Assembly: GCF_048771995.1 (NCBI RefSeq)
Contig: NC_133034.1
Location: forward strand, 4,555,501-4,619,500
Origin: Taeniopygia guttata
Lineage: Eukaryota; Chordata; Aves; Passeriformes; Estrildidae
DNA: 64,000 nucleotides
Direction of reading: 5' to 3'
Shown here: positions 24,774 to 36,450 of the stretch, in pieces
Position numbering within the stretch: position 1 is the first letter of the stretch
Layout of the letters: every line of letters begins with the position of its first letter
Program-made: the position numbers and the translations under genes
The notes under the pieces: generated by a model
Told to the model about the DNA's origin: nothing
The model's input: only the letters and a program-made list of their open reading frames with translations
Databases searched by the model: none

Positions 24774-27700
24774 CTAGTTGGACCCTGGGAGCTGCATCTT
24801 CTCCTGGAGACTGGTCCACAGCATTGGCAGCCCCACATCCTTCCTCTTCTTGTGCGGGTGTTGGACAGCATAAAGGTAGGACATGTACTGGAGCTCTGGT
24901 ATGACCATTTTCTGGCAGGTTCTCAGAGTCGTGTTGTCCAAGTCTTGTTTGAGGTTGTAACCCAGGATGTTTGCAGCCCCTGACTGGTAAGGCAGAAGAG
25001 CTTTATTCCTGATGTGATCCTTCCTCACTGCCTCATGCTCTGAGAGACAAGTCTCCATGAGCTCCTTCTGCCTGGTCCGCAGGTGATCCACCTCCTTTCC
25101 CAGCAGCTTGAGCCCTATGGTCTGCTCAATTCTCCTCCAGAAACTCTGGTTGAAGTGCAAGTAGAGCTTCCAGTCCAGCGAGCACCACACTTTTATCTGC
25201 TCCTCGCTTTCCGCAGTCAATGTCTGGACAGTGTCCTGGCTTCTGGAATTGAGCTTGAAGTAAATCACATCATCCAGGTCCCAGCACAAAGTGTGCTTCA
25301 AGAGGATCATGGACTCATCAAAGTAGTCTGCTATCAAGATGAGGTGGAAGTTCTGCTCGATCTCCTCCAGGACAGCCTGAGTGTAGTTCTTGTCATCCTT
25401 CGCGTTGTTATCGTAGCCAAAGTCAAACCACATGATATTCCTGGCGTAGATGTTTTTCCTGTAATCTGCTGGGTGGTAATACTTTGTGGGTGATTCCAGG
25501 AATTCGTTCACATTCTTGGAGCTCCTGAAGGCAGGCACAGAGTCCTTGTAGTAGATGTAGGAAGACTCCAGCAGAAGAATGGGGTTCCTCAGGATGGAGA
25601 AGTAGAAGGTGTTGGCTGCCATCACCTTTTTTACCTATTTGTAGAAGGAAGAAGAGGTTAGTCCTGTCCCAGCCAAGTTTCTCCTCAGGTGTCATGGCTC
25701 TTTCTTACCTCCAAGGGGTTAAACCGCAGGTGATTGCACATGATGTTGTAATTTTGGCCTATGGTTCCAAAGCCCTCCACAAAGTGGGCCACAAAAGTCC
25801 TTGGGTATCCCAGGTGGAAGAGCTGGTCAGCAGGGAGGGCGACAGTGAGGTTGTACCTCTCTGCGAACCTGAACATGATGTTGAGCACAGTGCTGCTGGC
25901 AGTCTTGTGGGTTTTGAGGAACATGACGTTTGTCTTGGCATGGCACAGCGTGGGAGGGATCAGCAGCTCCTCGTGGCTCTTCGAGATTCTGCGGGAAGGT
26001 GACACATGGGGCAAAGAGACTCTCTGGTGCTGCACCCCATCTCTGATACCTGGCAAAGCCAAACCCAGGTGCTCCTCTGACACCACACCTGCAGATGGTC
26101 CAAGGCTGTATCCCCAACCCTCTAGTGTAGAGGTTTTCCCCCTCCAGTTTCCCCCCTCTCCAGATTCTCACTTAACAAAGACTTTAGCTTAATCCCCTTT
26201 TCCCACACAGCTGGTTTGGTCCCTACCAGGCTGCACTTCGGCTAAATCAATTCCTTCCCCAAACATGGATCTAGGACCCAGTTTTGAGCCACCACCCTTT
26301 GAACATCAGCCCAAGGCCTCGTGAGAAATGAATCAGGTGTCAGAAATCAGTCCCAGCTGCTCCAGGTACAGGAAATTGTGCAGCCTTGCTTCTGCCTCAC
26401 CTGTATTTCTTATTCTTCATATGGAAGAATCCCGAGAGGCAGGAAAGTCCCACGCAGAAGCTGAAAATGATGAGATACCAGGCATGCCTGGAAAAAAAAA
26501 AGTTTCAGTGGATTTTTATCCAATAGTCCTTCTCCAAACCACCACATTTCACATCTTGCCCTCGGGAACTTTAATCAATGTGAGCACAGTTTTAAATATC
26601 AGTTTTGGCAGCCACCTTCGGACCCCAAGCTGTGTTAGAGGTAAGACAGTGAGAAATTGCACTTTCCCTTTTACTCTCCTAATTCAGCCTTTGGCAAGAC
26701 ACAATGTGCTTCAGGCAGAGCCTAAGCTCTTCCCACAGCCTCCTGCTCTGCTTGGCTGCCTTTTGTTTTGCTTTTCTTTTGGTTTTCTGGGGCTTTAGAG
26801 CTTATTCACTATTCAAACTCCTAGATTATTCACCAGAAAACGAGCTCTTTGTAGGGGTATAAAGACTTCCCTGGTGAGAAACCTGAGCAGCTCCTGTAAT
26901 CACATCACTCCAGAATATGGGGATTGGAAAAAAACCCACTAAACTAAGGGAAAAAAATCCACTAAACTGAGGTTCTTTTACAATATAAATATGATTTCTC
27001 AAGGCAGAAAATCAAATAACCCAACAGCACGTGTAATGGTTTTATTACACCCCACTTTGAAAAGGTGGGGGCGGATAATGATGAGGGAGGAGTATTTTCC
27101 AACACTAATTAAGCAACCACGATGTATCAAAGGTTCCTTGCACATTGCAGGGAGTTGGAGTGGCATGATCATTAATGTCTCTTCCAATTCAAACAATCCT
27201 ATGATACCATGATCACCAGTGTACTCCAGCTGGGACTCAGAGTGGATCTTTTGAAGGTTTGATGCCTACCTAAAAGGAATTTTTCACCAACAAGTTTGAT
27301 CTGACTTCTCTCACCCTAGAAGCTTTTTTAGCTATGTGTGAATCTCGTATTTGCAGACATGGCCAAAATGTAGCAGATCTGGCTCAGCCTTTACACTGTT
27401 TTGAGAAGATATAATCTAAATTTACAGCATGCTATGGTCACACTTGTGGTTTCCACTTTCCAAAGGGAGCAAAGAAGCCTTCAAGCCTTCCTCCAAGAGC
27501 CCTTCCCAAAGCCAGGGAAGACCCCCATCCATAGCTGGTACCAAGCTCTGACAGGAATTCACAGCACAACTTCTGCACAAAGGGTTTCAAGACAGATCTG
27601 CAGGCAAGATTTTATCAGGATTTACTAAATGTTTGGCCTCAGGCCTGTTAAGGGGAGGGGAGTGGGACAAAACCCTGTCCTTAGAGATGAGATGGGAGGA

Positions 27701-29884
27701 GAAAGCAGAGGAGCCCATGGGCAGCGAGCAGGCTACACAGCCCCCGCACAAATCTTGGTCTTTCATTTAAACTGAAGCTGTCTTTTATCTGATGCTTTTC
27801 CAGAGCACATCACCCTGCCTGCCTGGAGGTCCTTCCCAAGCTGACATCCTCCTGCTGCACCTTTTCTGTCAAGTTTAATGGGTGCAGTAACAGTCCATTT
27901 ATTAATTTAGGTAGTGTCCCCAAAATGCCAACTCTGAATGATGTTTTATGGGGCAAACAAATCCCATACACCCAAAATCATCCTGAAGACAAATCCAGAT
28001 CACAAAATGCTCTAGAAGAACTATCAATCCCTTCTGCTGCAAGAAGACAGGCTCTGTAGACCTCTGCACTTTATCACCTCAAGGCATCCCACAATATTTT
28101 AACAGTTGTTTGCTTAAATAATGGATTACATGGTGCCAGCCTGCCTCCAAATATTCAGACACATTCAGCACACCGAGCCTATCTCCAGCCTAACTGAATG
28201 CTCCCAGAGATCCATTTTGTCTGGACATGCCCCAAACCAAACAACAGCTAGATTTTGTCCCTGGAGACACAGGGAGGAATGAAGGTTTGAATTATCTAGG
28301 CCAAAACTATTTCTTCCTGGAATGGTCAGTTTTAAGGAGCAAGAGTGACTGATCTCTGCAGGACACGGTCCGTGCAGGTGCCAGTCCCCACGCAGAAATT
28401 GCAGGGGTGACAAACAATGAATTATCAGGGCCTGGTGCTGGTTCCTGTGCCTGGGATGGATGGAAAGATCATGGATGGATGGATGGATGGATGGATGGAT
28501 GGATGGATGGATGGATGGAAGCAAGGATGGAAGGATGGAAGGAAAGGTATCTGCCTTCCAGCCCAGGGAACAAGCAGAGTGGTGACATGGAGGGAACTCT
28601 GCTGCACCTCAGCCCAGCCAAGCGAGGAATGTCCAGAGGAAGAGCAAAGGGCAGGGATCAAGGGGATCCCCAGGGAGGAGTGTGGGCAAATGGAGACCCT
28701 GGGGATGAGAGGAGGGTTGCAGGTACACAGGGAGCAGGCCAGTGCACTCATGGAGTCCTGTCCCCATCACCCCCTGGGCTTGGCCACCCACAGCTGCACT
28801 CACAGGGCTGTCACTGGCCCCAGCGTGACATCCCCACACGCACTGTGGGAATAAAGTGGCTGAATAAACAAATCTGTCACAGAGGAAACTGATGGCACCT
28901 TTCCCTCCTCTTCCAACAAGCCTCCATCATTTCTGCACATCTTGTGCTTGGAAACAAATGAGCTCTTGAAATGTTTCAGGGTTTTTACTGACAGAAATCA
29001 TGTAGGATCTTCACCTGGAGCATACATAGTATTTTGAACACAGTGTGACTGCTCTCCCAGAAAACAGCACAGGGCCAGTGCAGGATTTGCTACAGACCTT
29101 GCTTCCAGCATTCATTCCAGAATGAGTAAGACATGGCAACTGTTTGAAATTCTGCAGAGAATGATTACATTTCAGGCACTCCATGCTTCAAATACATGTA
29201 ATGGAAATTATGAGAATATCAAGAAGCATTTGGAAAATGCTCTCATGCACTTGGTGTGGCATTTGAGGCTGTCCTTTGCAGGACTTGATGATCCCTATGG
29301 ATCCCTTCCAGCTCAGAATATTCTGCTAAGATCTGGTCAAGCAAAGTTCAAGAGAGAAAGTCCAAATTTGAATGCTGTACTGAAGTTACCTGAACGAGCC
29401 TGGAAGACCTTTGAGCACTACATGGGAACTGACTGCTAAGACACAAAATTCTAAGAAGCCAAAAAACCCACGGAGCACTTGGCAGGGCTGGTGCCAGAGG
29501 TGCCACTTGCCTTTCCATTTCCACCTTTGCTGTGCTATCTCCCCTCTGGGAAGAAAACATGGAAATCAACCTCTCTTAGAGGTGCAGCTATAGATGCTTT
29601 AAGGCTTGGGACCCCCTTCTTGTTCCTTTGGCTTAAGATGAAAATAACAGACATCTGCATCAAACGAACAAGGTTCTTTTAAATTAAAAGACCTGGAACA
29701 CAGGCAAGAAACACTAATGGCAAAATTATTCCCTTCCCTGCAGCAAATTGTAACTAACTACAGGTTATTAACCGCTTCCAGGGATGACCTGAACCAGAGC
29801 TTCCTGCAAAACAAGTTTTTGTTCAGCACCCCAAGCACTCAGCTCCCTCTGCCCTTACCTTGGAGCGCACCCAGGGCTTTTCAT
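24774..29884 (-). CDS. GAL3ST2: galactose-3-O-sulfotransferase 2
   Basis: A Golgi type II membrane enzyme that transfers sulfate from PAPS to the 3-OH of beta-galactose on O-glycans and glycolipids. Four coding exons join in phase: 29859-29884 (26 nt, ATG 29884), 26401-26487, 25709-25988 and 24774-25634 (TAG 24774-24776), giving 417 residues. Residues 1-9 are MKSPGCAPR, and about 12-31 form the membrane anchor. The 5'-phosphosulfate-binding motif [14 protein letters not shown] is at about 62-75, and the 3'-phosphate motif FYFSILRNP at about 141-149. Conserved later blocks are [27 protein letters not shown] and [12 protein letters not shown]. The first coding exon was found only by requiring a two-base overhang (AG) to complete the arginine codon of exon 2, and ATG-to-donor fits exactly. 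GAL3ST2 rather than GAL3ST3/4 is supported by sequence and by its position beside NEU4 and D2HGDH. Confidence 0.93.
27100..27210 (+). repeat. CR1 LINE 3' fragment in GAL3ST2 intron 1
   Basis: GGGAGTTGGAGTGGCATGAT ... CTCTTCCAATTCAAACAATC ... CTATGATACC is a diverged CR1 3' end in plus orientation. Confidence 0.7.
28471..28520 (+). repeat. ATGG tetranucleotide microsatellite
   Basis: About 12 perfect ATGG units, with diverged GGAT/GGAA units on both sides (28457-28547). It lies in GAL3ST2 intron 1. Confidence 0.97.
29240..29330 (+). repeat. CR1-type 3' tail fragment
   Basis: GGACTTGATGATCCCTATGG, GATCCCTTCCAGCTCAGAAT and ATTCTGCTAAGAT match the CR1 tail that is also used by TguSINE1. It may be either element. 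Confidence 0.65.
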
Positions 29885-31637
29885 GCTGCTGCGAGCTGGG
29901 AAATATTTCCTTTTGCAAATCGACTCCAGTGCCTGTTTGTCTCCTCTGGTGCTCTGTGGCCAAGTCTCTATTTCTAGCATCCGTTCAATGCTTTAAATGT
30001 CTGGGATAGGTGAGGATGAAGGGAGTGGCTAGGTGTTCCCAGGAGTGGGTGGGAGTTAATAAATAAGCCATGAAAACACCGGTATGGCAGGACATCAACA
30101 CAGGTATAAAGAGCTGCCTCGGGACACGGCATTTGCAGCAGTTTTGCTGGGAAGAAAAGGTTGAACCGGGATTCCTTAGAGGGGATCCCTTTCTCTCCTG
30201 GCTGCAGGAGGGAGGCTCAGCCCCCCGGGCAGGGGGCTGGTGGAGGACCTTTGTCACCCTGCACAACATCACATCGCCAGGGGCCATGGTCAGTGCCTGC
30301 TGTCCCTTCTATCTGCTTCTTGCTTGGTTGGTAAGGATAGGAATTCCCTGCTGGACACATTTGGCAAGAGCAAATTAGGGACAACAGCAAAACAGGAATG
30401 GTGTTCACCTATGGAAAATTCCTCTTAAAACATTTAGACTTCAAACTTTTTGATAAAAATGCAGTTATTGTGGAGGTTAAGGGTAAGGTGAAATGCAATT
30501 ATTGTAGCTGGAGGTTAAAAGCTTAACAGACTTGTCTGTATCCAGGCCTTGCGAGGGAGAAATCTTGCCCCTAAAGGGGCATTATTTTATGCTTTATCTC
30601 TGGTGTCATTAACAACTGTTACAATTTGTATTATGCAAGAACTTTAGATTCCACTGAGGCTGCTGTACACTAGGACTTAACAAACTGGGTTTGATGGTTG
30701 CAGTTTGCCCAGGGGGAGCAGAATCTGTCCCACAAGTCTGGAGGTGGGGTCATCTCCCTGCTCCCCATATTGGGATGAAGCCAATGCTCTCCTCATTTGG
30801 GCAACTTAAAGTGTAACCACATCTCCCAGCCTGGATTAGGGGGGATTGAGTCGTTACTTTGGTCTCTTGCATGGAACATGCCCTGATCCATGCACCTCCT
30901 GGTGGTCTCCTTTCCCTCCCCACACACAGTGCCACCCTTCTAACCCTTGTATGCAGCTGGTCCCCCACCAACAGCCAAATCCTCAGCGCTCCAGGATCCT
31001 TCACCTACGTTGCTACATTTCCAGAGCAGCCAAATACACAGTATTTCTTTCTTAAATCACAGCTTCCCCTGACCAGCCCCACTCCAGCACTTACCAAGAT
31101 GCAGAGATTAGCAAGGTGTAGGGTTGCTTTCCTTGAGTTTCTTAGTAGAACCTGAGTCAAAGTGCTCTTTTATGGAGAATTTCTAGGGTTACTCTTGGCA
31201 TAGCACCAGCTGCTGCTGGCAGGGGGGGCACGTTTCAGCGACCTCTTTCTCCTGTTACATTACACACGTCAGCTGTGCCATTTCTCACTCAGGAGCTGGT
31301 AGAGCCCACGGATCACAAAAGCCCATTTTTTACACTTTTACAATTGATTCATTGCTCTCTCCTGGGGTGTTGTACATGAATCATCAGCTTTAGTTATGCC
31401 AAAAAAACCAAACGGTGCCAGGCACAAATACATGTCCTCATGTGGAGGTGGGCTGCTCAGAAGGAGAAGGGGCAGCCAGGTGACACAGAATTAGTGGGTT
31501 GGGGTGAGATTCACCACTCCATCCTGCCTCTGCTTCCTGCTGGAGCTCAGGCACAGAGGGAGTTGGCACCTTGCAGCAGCATGGGGAGAATCAGAATGTG
31601 GAAGTGCTGGTGGGGCAGGGCAAGGAACAGAACTGAC

Positions 31638-31754
31638 CTTGATGTTGTGTAAGCACCACTCAAGAACAGCTACAACATTCCTGTGCTTCGCTGATCCAAA
31701 CACAGATCCATACCAGCCACTGTCAAGAAAATTAACTCTATTCCAGACATAATC
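31638..31754 (-). other. unassigned exon-like segment (117 nt, phase 0-0)
   Basis: On the minus strand a strong pyrimidine tract and TACAG precede GATTATG, and 117 bases later AAG is followed by GTCAGT. All 39 codons are open (begins DYVWNRVNFLDSGWYGSVFG). It cannot supply the GAL3ST2 start, because the frame required there contains a stop. It may be an untranslated exon of GAL3ST2, an exon of an unknown transcript, or chance. I do not recognise the peptide. Confidence 0.3.
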
Positions 31755-32513
31755 CTGTACAGAGAGAGGCAAAACCAGTAGAGAGAGCCAAGTCGTTCCT
31801 GTGCCAGAAGACCACTGGTTCTGAGTGTGGAGCATTCACAGCATTCTAGTATTTAAGACTGTCTCACAAAAATTAGAATTTTGGACAAGAAATTCCTGTC
31901 ACAATGATTCTTTCTAAAAATACACATACATGTAGCCACCCTGTCTCTCCCTCTTATAAACAACAGTGCACCACTATATAAAAGCATCACTGAGAACACA
32001 GAAGTAAAGTCTAGGAAAGAGAAAATAACCCTACACTAACTCCTCCCTCGTATTCCCCCAGGGAAGTGCTTTATTGTTTAATGAAACAGTAAAACTTACA
32101 TGGAGCTTTAGGATCTTCAAGTGTAAGAAGATGGTTAAGTGGAGCTATGCCAGAACTTCCCTGGCCACAGCACAGGTTTGTGTGTCTCCCTCCCAAGCAC
32201 CCTCTGCATACACAGCTGAAAAAGATAACTATGGAAAGTTCCACTTCCTAAAAAGAGCCTTTCATGTGGAAAGTCTGTATTTTACACAGTGATGGTCAGT
32301 AGTTTAGGGGGGAAAAAAAGAAAGAATGGTGTAGGAAAAAGGCAGAAAATATAAACAGCCTGATCCGGAAAGAACTAGCTGCATCAGCCTATCCTGGCAG
32401 AAAGCAAATCCTGCATATTTCTTTTCCAACAGCATCATGGTCTTCCCATAGTTTTTCATCACCCCACACCCAAGCATTACAGGCTGACTGTGTTGCACAG
32501 GCTATCTTCTCTT

Positions 32514-32745
32514 TTCACAGAGCCACAGAATTCCAGAACTATTTGGGTTGGGAGAGACCTCCAAGACCATTGAGTTCAGCCTGTGACCAATCCCCACCTT
32601 GTAACCAGCCCAGAGAACTGAGTGCCACATCCAGGTGTTCCTTGAACACCTCCAGGGATGGGGACTCCAAACCTCCCTGGGCAGCCCCTGCAATGCCTGA
32701 CCAAGCTTTCCATGACAAAATTCTTCCTCTTTGCAAATGATGGCA
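32514..32745 (-). repeat. CR1 LINE 3' fragment
   Basis: Plus strand CACAGAATTCCAGAACTATT, GGGTTGGGAGAGACCTCCAA and CCACATCCAGGTGTTCCTTG are reverse-complement CR1 3' sequence. Confidence 0.9.
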
Positions 32746-33344
32746 TTGTTCACTTTGCTTCACCTCAGAAGAGGACAATCAGCTCCTCTCTGACTCATCC
32801 TGAAGGATGAAGGGAGAGGTGGGGAGTGTGCCATAGTGGAGAGAAAGGGTTGAACAGACAAGAGTGGAGAGCAGGACTAGATACTGACAGGCCATGGAAC
32901 ATATGGAGGAATTTCTGACAAAAGCATCCACGTGGCCAGGCTGAGAAAGGTGTGAACTTAGAACTGGATCGAGAAGGGCATTGCAACACATTGCTGAGTA
33001 CAAGCCAGCATCCTTAGTGCAATCTGACAGCATGTAGCCTTGTAGTGATTGTGTTCTGCCTTAAAACAGAAGAAAACACTCTTTAGGATGGTTTTTCTTC
33101 CAAGAACAAGGTTCTGGATGGAACATTTATTTCACTGCTCTGTGGAAGAACCAACATCACTGAAAAGCAGGTTGTGGAGAAGATGGTTATTGCATAAGAC
33201 ACCCCCTTCCCTACTCTCATGGCATCCAGTAAGGCCTTCCAAAAAAGCACACCTGAGTAAAATCCATCAATTGGCTCCCTCTGAGCACAGCCAGAGCCAG
33301 CTTATTACCTGTCCCACAGCCCATCCAGGCAGTCCAGGAGAAAC

Positions 33345-33465
33345 ACAGAATGGTTTAGGTTGGAAACTTACTTTGTTCCAACCTCCCTGCCATGGGCAGG
33401 GGACAACCTTCCATTGGGCCGGACCAGTCAAATCCCTGTCCAGCCTGACGAAAATTGTAGGAAAG
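33345..33465 (-). repeat. CR1 LINE 3' fragment
   Basis: Plus strand CACAGAATGGTTTAGGTTGG and CCTGCCATGGGCAGGG identify a short CR1 3' end in minus orientation. Confidence 0.9.
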
Positions 33466-33804
33466 AGCATAACAGGTTTTGCTGACACCCACTGCTATGC
33501 CCATGTTGACAGAAAACATACTTTTGCTGTAAAAGGTCATCAGCTTAGCGACACTATTTACCTTTAGAAAATCCCGACTCTCTGATCACCACCTGCTTCA
33601 TTTGGATACAAGAGGGCCTAGGTTATGAGAGACACGTATCAGTAAATACGGATACGATTAACAAACACCAAGGAAACCAGAAGATTAATGACTCACTTCC
33701 CCCTGTAGCAGAAGGGTGACAATGTGGTTTTATACAACAAACCATAAATTACAAAACAGACTTAGCACACAAAACCGAACCCCAAAACCAACAAAACCCT
33801 TCAT

Positions 33805-34585
33805 GTTACAATAGAACAGCTCAGCTGGAAGGAACTCGGGACAATCATCTGGTCCAACTGCTTTGACCAGTTCAGGGCTGCCCTAAAGTTACACCATTGC
33901 TCAAGTGCCTCTCAAACACTGACAATCTGACAGTCACTGACATCTCTCCAGGAAGCCTGGTGCAGTATTTGGTTATATGCTCTATAAAGAAACACTTCCT
34001 AATGTCCAGCCTGAACCTCCCCTGGCCCTGCTTTGAGATCAGCATTCCCATGAGATCATCACTTCCCTCTCCATGCCCCCTCCTCAGGAAGCTGCAGAGG
34101 GGGACGAGGTTGTCCCTCAGCCTCCTTCTCTCCAAACACACAAACCCAGAGCCCTCAGCCTCCTCACAGGTCATGCCTTCCACCCCCAGTGTGGTTCTCC
34201 CCTTCTGGAGACACTCAAGCACCTTCCCACCATCTCTAACGCTGGAGTGCTCTGGGTGAGGCCGCCCCAGTGCTGAGCACAGCCAGGCCATCCCCTCTCC
34301 TGGCCTGCTGCCCACGCTGTGTCAGGTGTCCCCAGGATGCCACCTGCCCTCCTGGCCATGGTTCCTGCTGAGCTGCTGCCAACCAGCACCCCCAGACCCT
34401 TCCAGAGGGCAGCTCCCCAGCCACTCCTCTCCCAGCTTATGCTCGTGCTCAGCCTTGCTCCACCCTGGGTGCAGAACCCAGCACTTGGGCTCAGTAATTC
34501 TGTGCCACTGGCATTGCCCCGTGGTGCATCTCTGCAGATCCCTCTGCAAGGCCTCTTGTCCCTCCAGAGAGCCCACAGCACTCCC
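33805..34585 (-). repeat. longer CR1 LINE fragment (about 780 bp)
   Basis: It begins ATAGAACAGCTCAGCTGGAA and runs through CTCAAGTGCCTCTCAAACAC, GAAACACTTCCTAATGTCCA, CTCTCCATGCCCCCTCCTCA and GAGGCCGCCCCAGTGCTGAG. These are recognisable CR1 3'UTR and reverse-transcriptase C-terminal regions in reverse complement. It is the longest CR1 piece in the window and too diverged for an open frame. Confidence 0.85.
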
Positions 34586-34587
34586 AG

Positions 34588-34700
34588 CACAGTCTCAGAG
34601 TGGTTTGGGTTGGAAGGGACCTGAAACCCCATCTCATTCTACTTCTCTGCTATGGGCAGGGACACCTTCCACTAGACCAGGTTGCTCCAAGCCTCGTCCT
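34588..34700 (-). repeat. CR1 LINE 3' fragment abutting the previous one
   Basis: Plus strand CACAGTCTCAGAGTGGTTTG and GGTTGGAAGGGACCTGAAAC: a separate, younger-looking CR1 3' end placed directly beside the longer copy. Confidence 0.9.
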
Positions 34701-35367
34701 TTTGGATTATCACTCCAGGTTATCCCAGATATTATCCAGCCAGGTTGGGAGGGATAACTTTACACCTCCCTGTGAGATCAAATCATGATTTGCTGGGAAG
34801 AACAGACTAGAAATCAAGAAAGCAGGAAAATACTGGCATGCCTAGAGCCTGCCCCTGATCAAGCAGGAGGGCTGGGATCCCCTCCCTCATCCTGGCTGCT
34901 GCTATTTCTCCTCCAGTTAATAAAATCCAGAACTGGGCCTCCAGCATCCTCTCCTCTCTGGCCAGCCTTTCCAGCACTGCAGACCTGTACATGGGACAAC
35001 ACTGATGCTTATTCGGGAAAGCCTGGAGGTGGCATCACTAAAGAGGGCATAGCCAGATGCTACTCTGGGCTTTGAAATAAGTGTATTAGATAAAACAAGT
35101 GAGGAAGTGTCTCAGGTTTAGCTGGGTGTGTATTAAATTACCATGTGTTAAAGGCAGAGCAGTTCTCTGCTGTTCATTGGGCAGTTTTTTCTTTATCTCT
35201 CCCACAGCCAATCCTCCCTCCAGGAGATCTCTGCTGTTCATGGCCACTGAGTGTCCCTGCATGGCTGAGAAAATTCCATCATCCATGGGGAGATGCTCTG
35301 CCCAGGGGAGGAGCCAAACATTCCTACCTGGATCCAATCTGACCTGGGAACAGCACAGCAGCCTTTG

Positions 35368-35605
35368 CCCACTGCATCCCCAGAGGAGCAGCTTTCTTCC
35401 CACTGCATCCCCAGAGGAGCAGCTTTCTTCCCACTGCATTCCCAGAGGAGCAGCTTTCTTCCCACTGCATCCCCAGAGGAGCAGCTTTCTTCCCACTGCA
35501 TCCCCAGAGGAGCAGCTTTCTTCCCACTGCATTCCCAGAGGAGCAGCTTTCTTCCCACTGCATCCCCAGAGGAGCAGCTTTCTTCCCACTGCATTCCCAG
35601 AGGAA
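35368..35605 (+). repeat. 31-bp minisatellite, about 7.7 copies
   Basis: Units start CCCACTGCAT at 31-base spacing (35368, 35399, 35430 and so on) and contain CCCAGAGGAGCAGCTTTCTT. Units alternate between CATCCCC and CATTCCC variants. The period is not a multiple of three, so the open frames across it on both strands are artefacts. Confidence 0.97.
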
Positions 35606-35794
35606 GACCAGCTTTCCTCTGATGTGGTGTAGATCACCACCCCTGAAGCTTCAGAGGAAAACTCCCCCCTTGTGCAGGATCCTGCTCCAGCAGAAGCACA
35701 GCTGGCACTGCAGGAGGGCTGAGCCACCATGGAAGGGGATTGCTGCCACCACCCTGACCCACAAGGTGTCAGGTCCTATTTTGACTCTGGCAGG

Positions 35795-35870
35795 TTTTGT
35801 TTTTTTTGGTTTTTTTTGGGGGGGGTCTGTTTGGTTTTTTGTTTTGTTTTGTTGTTGTTTTTTGTACTAT
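35795..35870 (+). repeat. T/G-rich low-complexity tract
   Basis: Runs of T broken by GG, an eight-G run, and GTTTT units (for example GTTTTGTTTTGTTGTTG). Confidence 0.9.
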
Positions 35871-36450
35871 TGCATTTGTATTTTAATTTTCCTAGTAATG
35901 AACTGTTATTCCTATTCCCATATCTTTGCCTGAGAGCCCCTTAGTTTCAAAATAATAATAATTCAAAGGGAGGGGATTTACATTTTCCATTTCACAGGAG
36001 GCCCCTGCCTTCACTAGCAGACACTTGGCTTTTCAAACCAGGACAGGAAGAGCAACACTTTCACTTGGAAGACTTGCATCCACAGGTTCTCCTGTGTCTC
36101 TGATGCTTCAGAGCCTAAGTGAGCTTCTCACTTGCACAGCCTAATTGAGAAAATGCCTCCTTTGGCTGCTGTCACTCATAAATCAGAGCAAACCCAAGGG
36201 GAGAGAGAGTTAGAATACTCATACACACACAGTATCTTTGTGTTTAGTTTCAATGTTCAGACTCAGCAGGAAACCCAGCAGTGTGTTCTTCAGCAAGAGC
36301 AGGCACTCCCCAAAAAATCAACCACATTCCTTTACTTGTTCCATCCCGCTAACAAAATCAAGCACGGAGCACTCCACGTGCTTGCTGATCCAGTGTGCTC
36401 GTGGCTCAAGGGCAGGCACGGAGCTGGAGCTGCCCTGCTGTCCTGGCTCC

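Larger units (their letters stand above)
29885..36450. other. intergenic GAL3ST2-D2HGDH
   Basis: Six and a half kilobases without an assignable gene. It holds an exon-like segment on the minus strand (31638-31754), at least four CR1 fragments (32514-34700), a 31-bp minisatellite (35368-35605) and a T/G-rich low-complexity tract (35795-35870). The D2HGDH 3'UTR starts at 36450 and runs leftward; I found no clear AATAAA for it. Confidence 0.55.

Noticed and set aside
28405-28892. Open frames of 145-161 codons across the ATGG repeat
   Set aside because: The microsatellite keeps several frames open. No homology, and the region is inside GAL3ST2 intron 1.
29122-29439. A 105-codon plus-strand frame starting [12 protein letters not shown]
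   Set aside because: Its second half runs into a CR1-type tail, and no homology or splice context is visible.
35086-35730. Open frame of 214 codons on the minus strand and overlapping plus frames
   Set aside because: These are translations of the 31-bp minisatellite, open on both strands and without splice sites or protein similarity.
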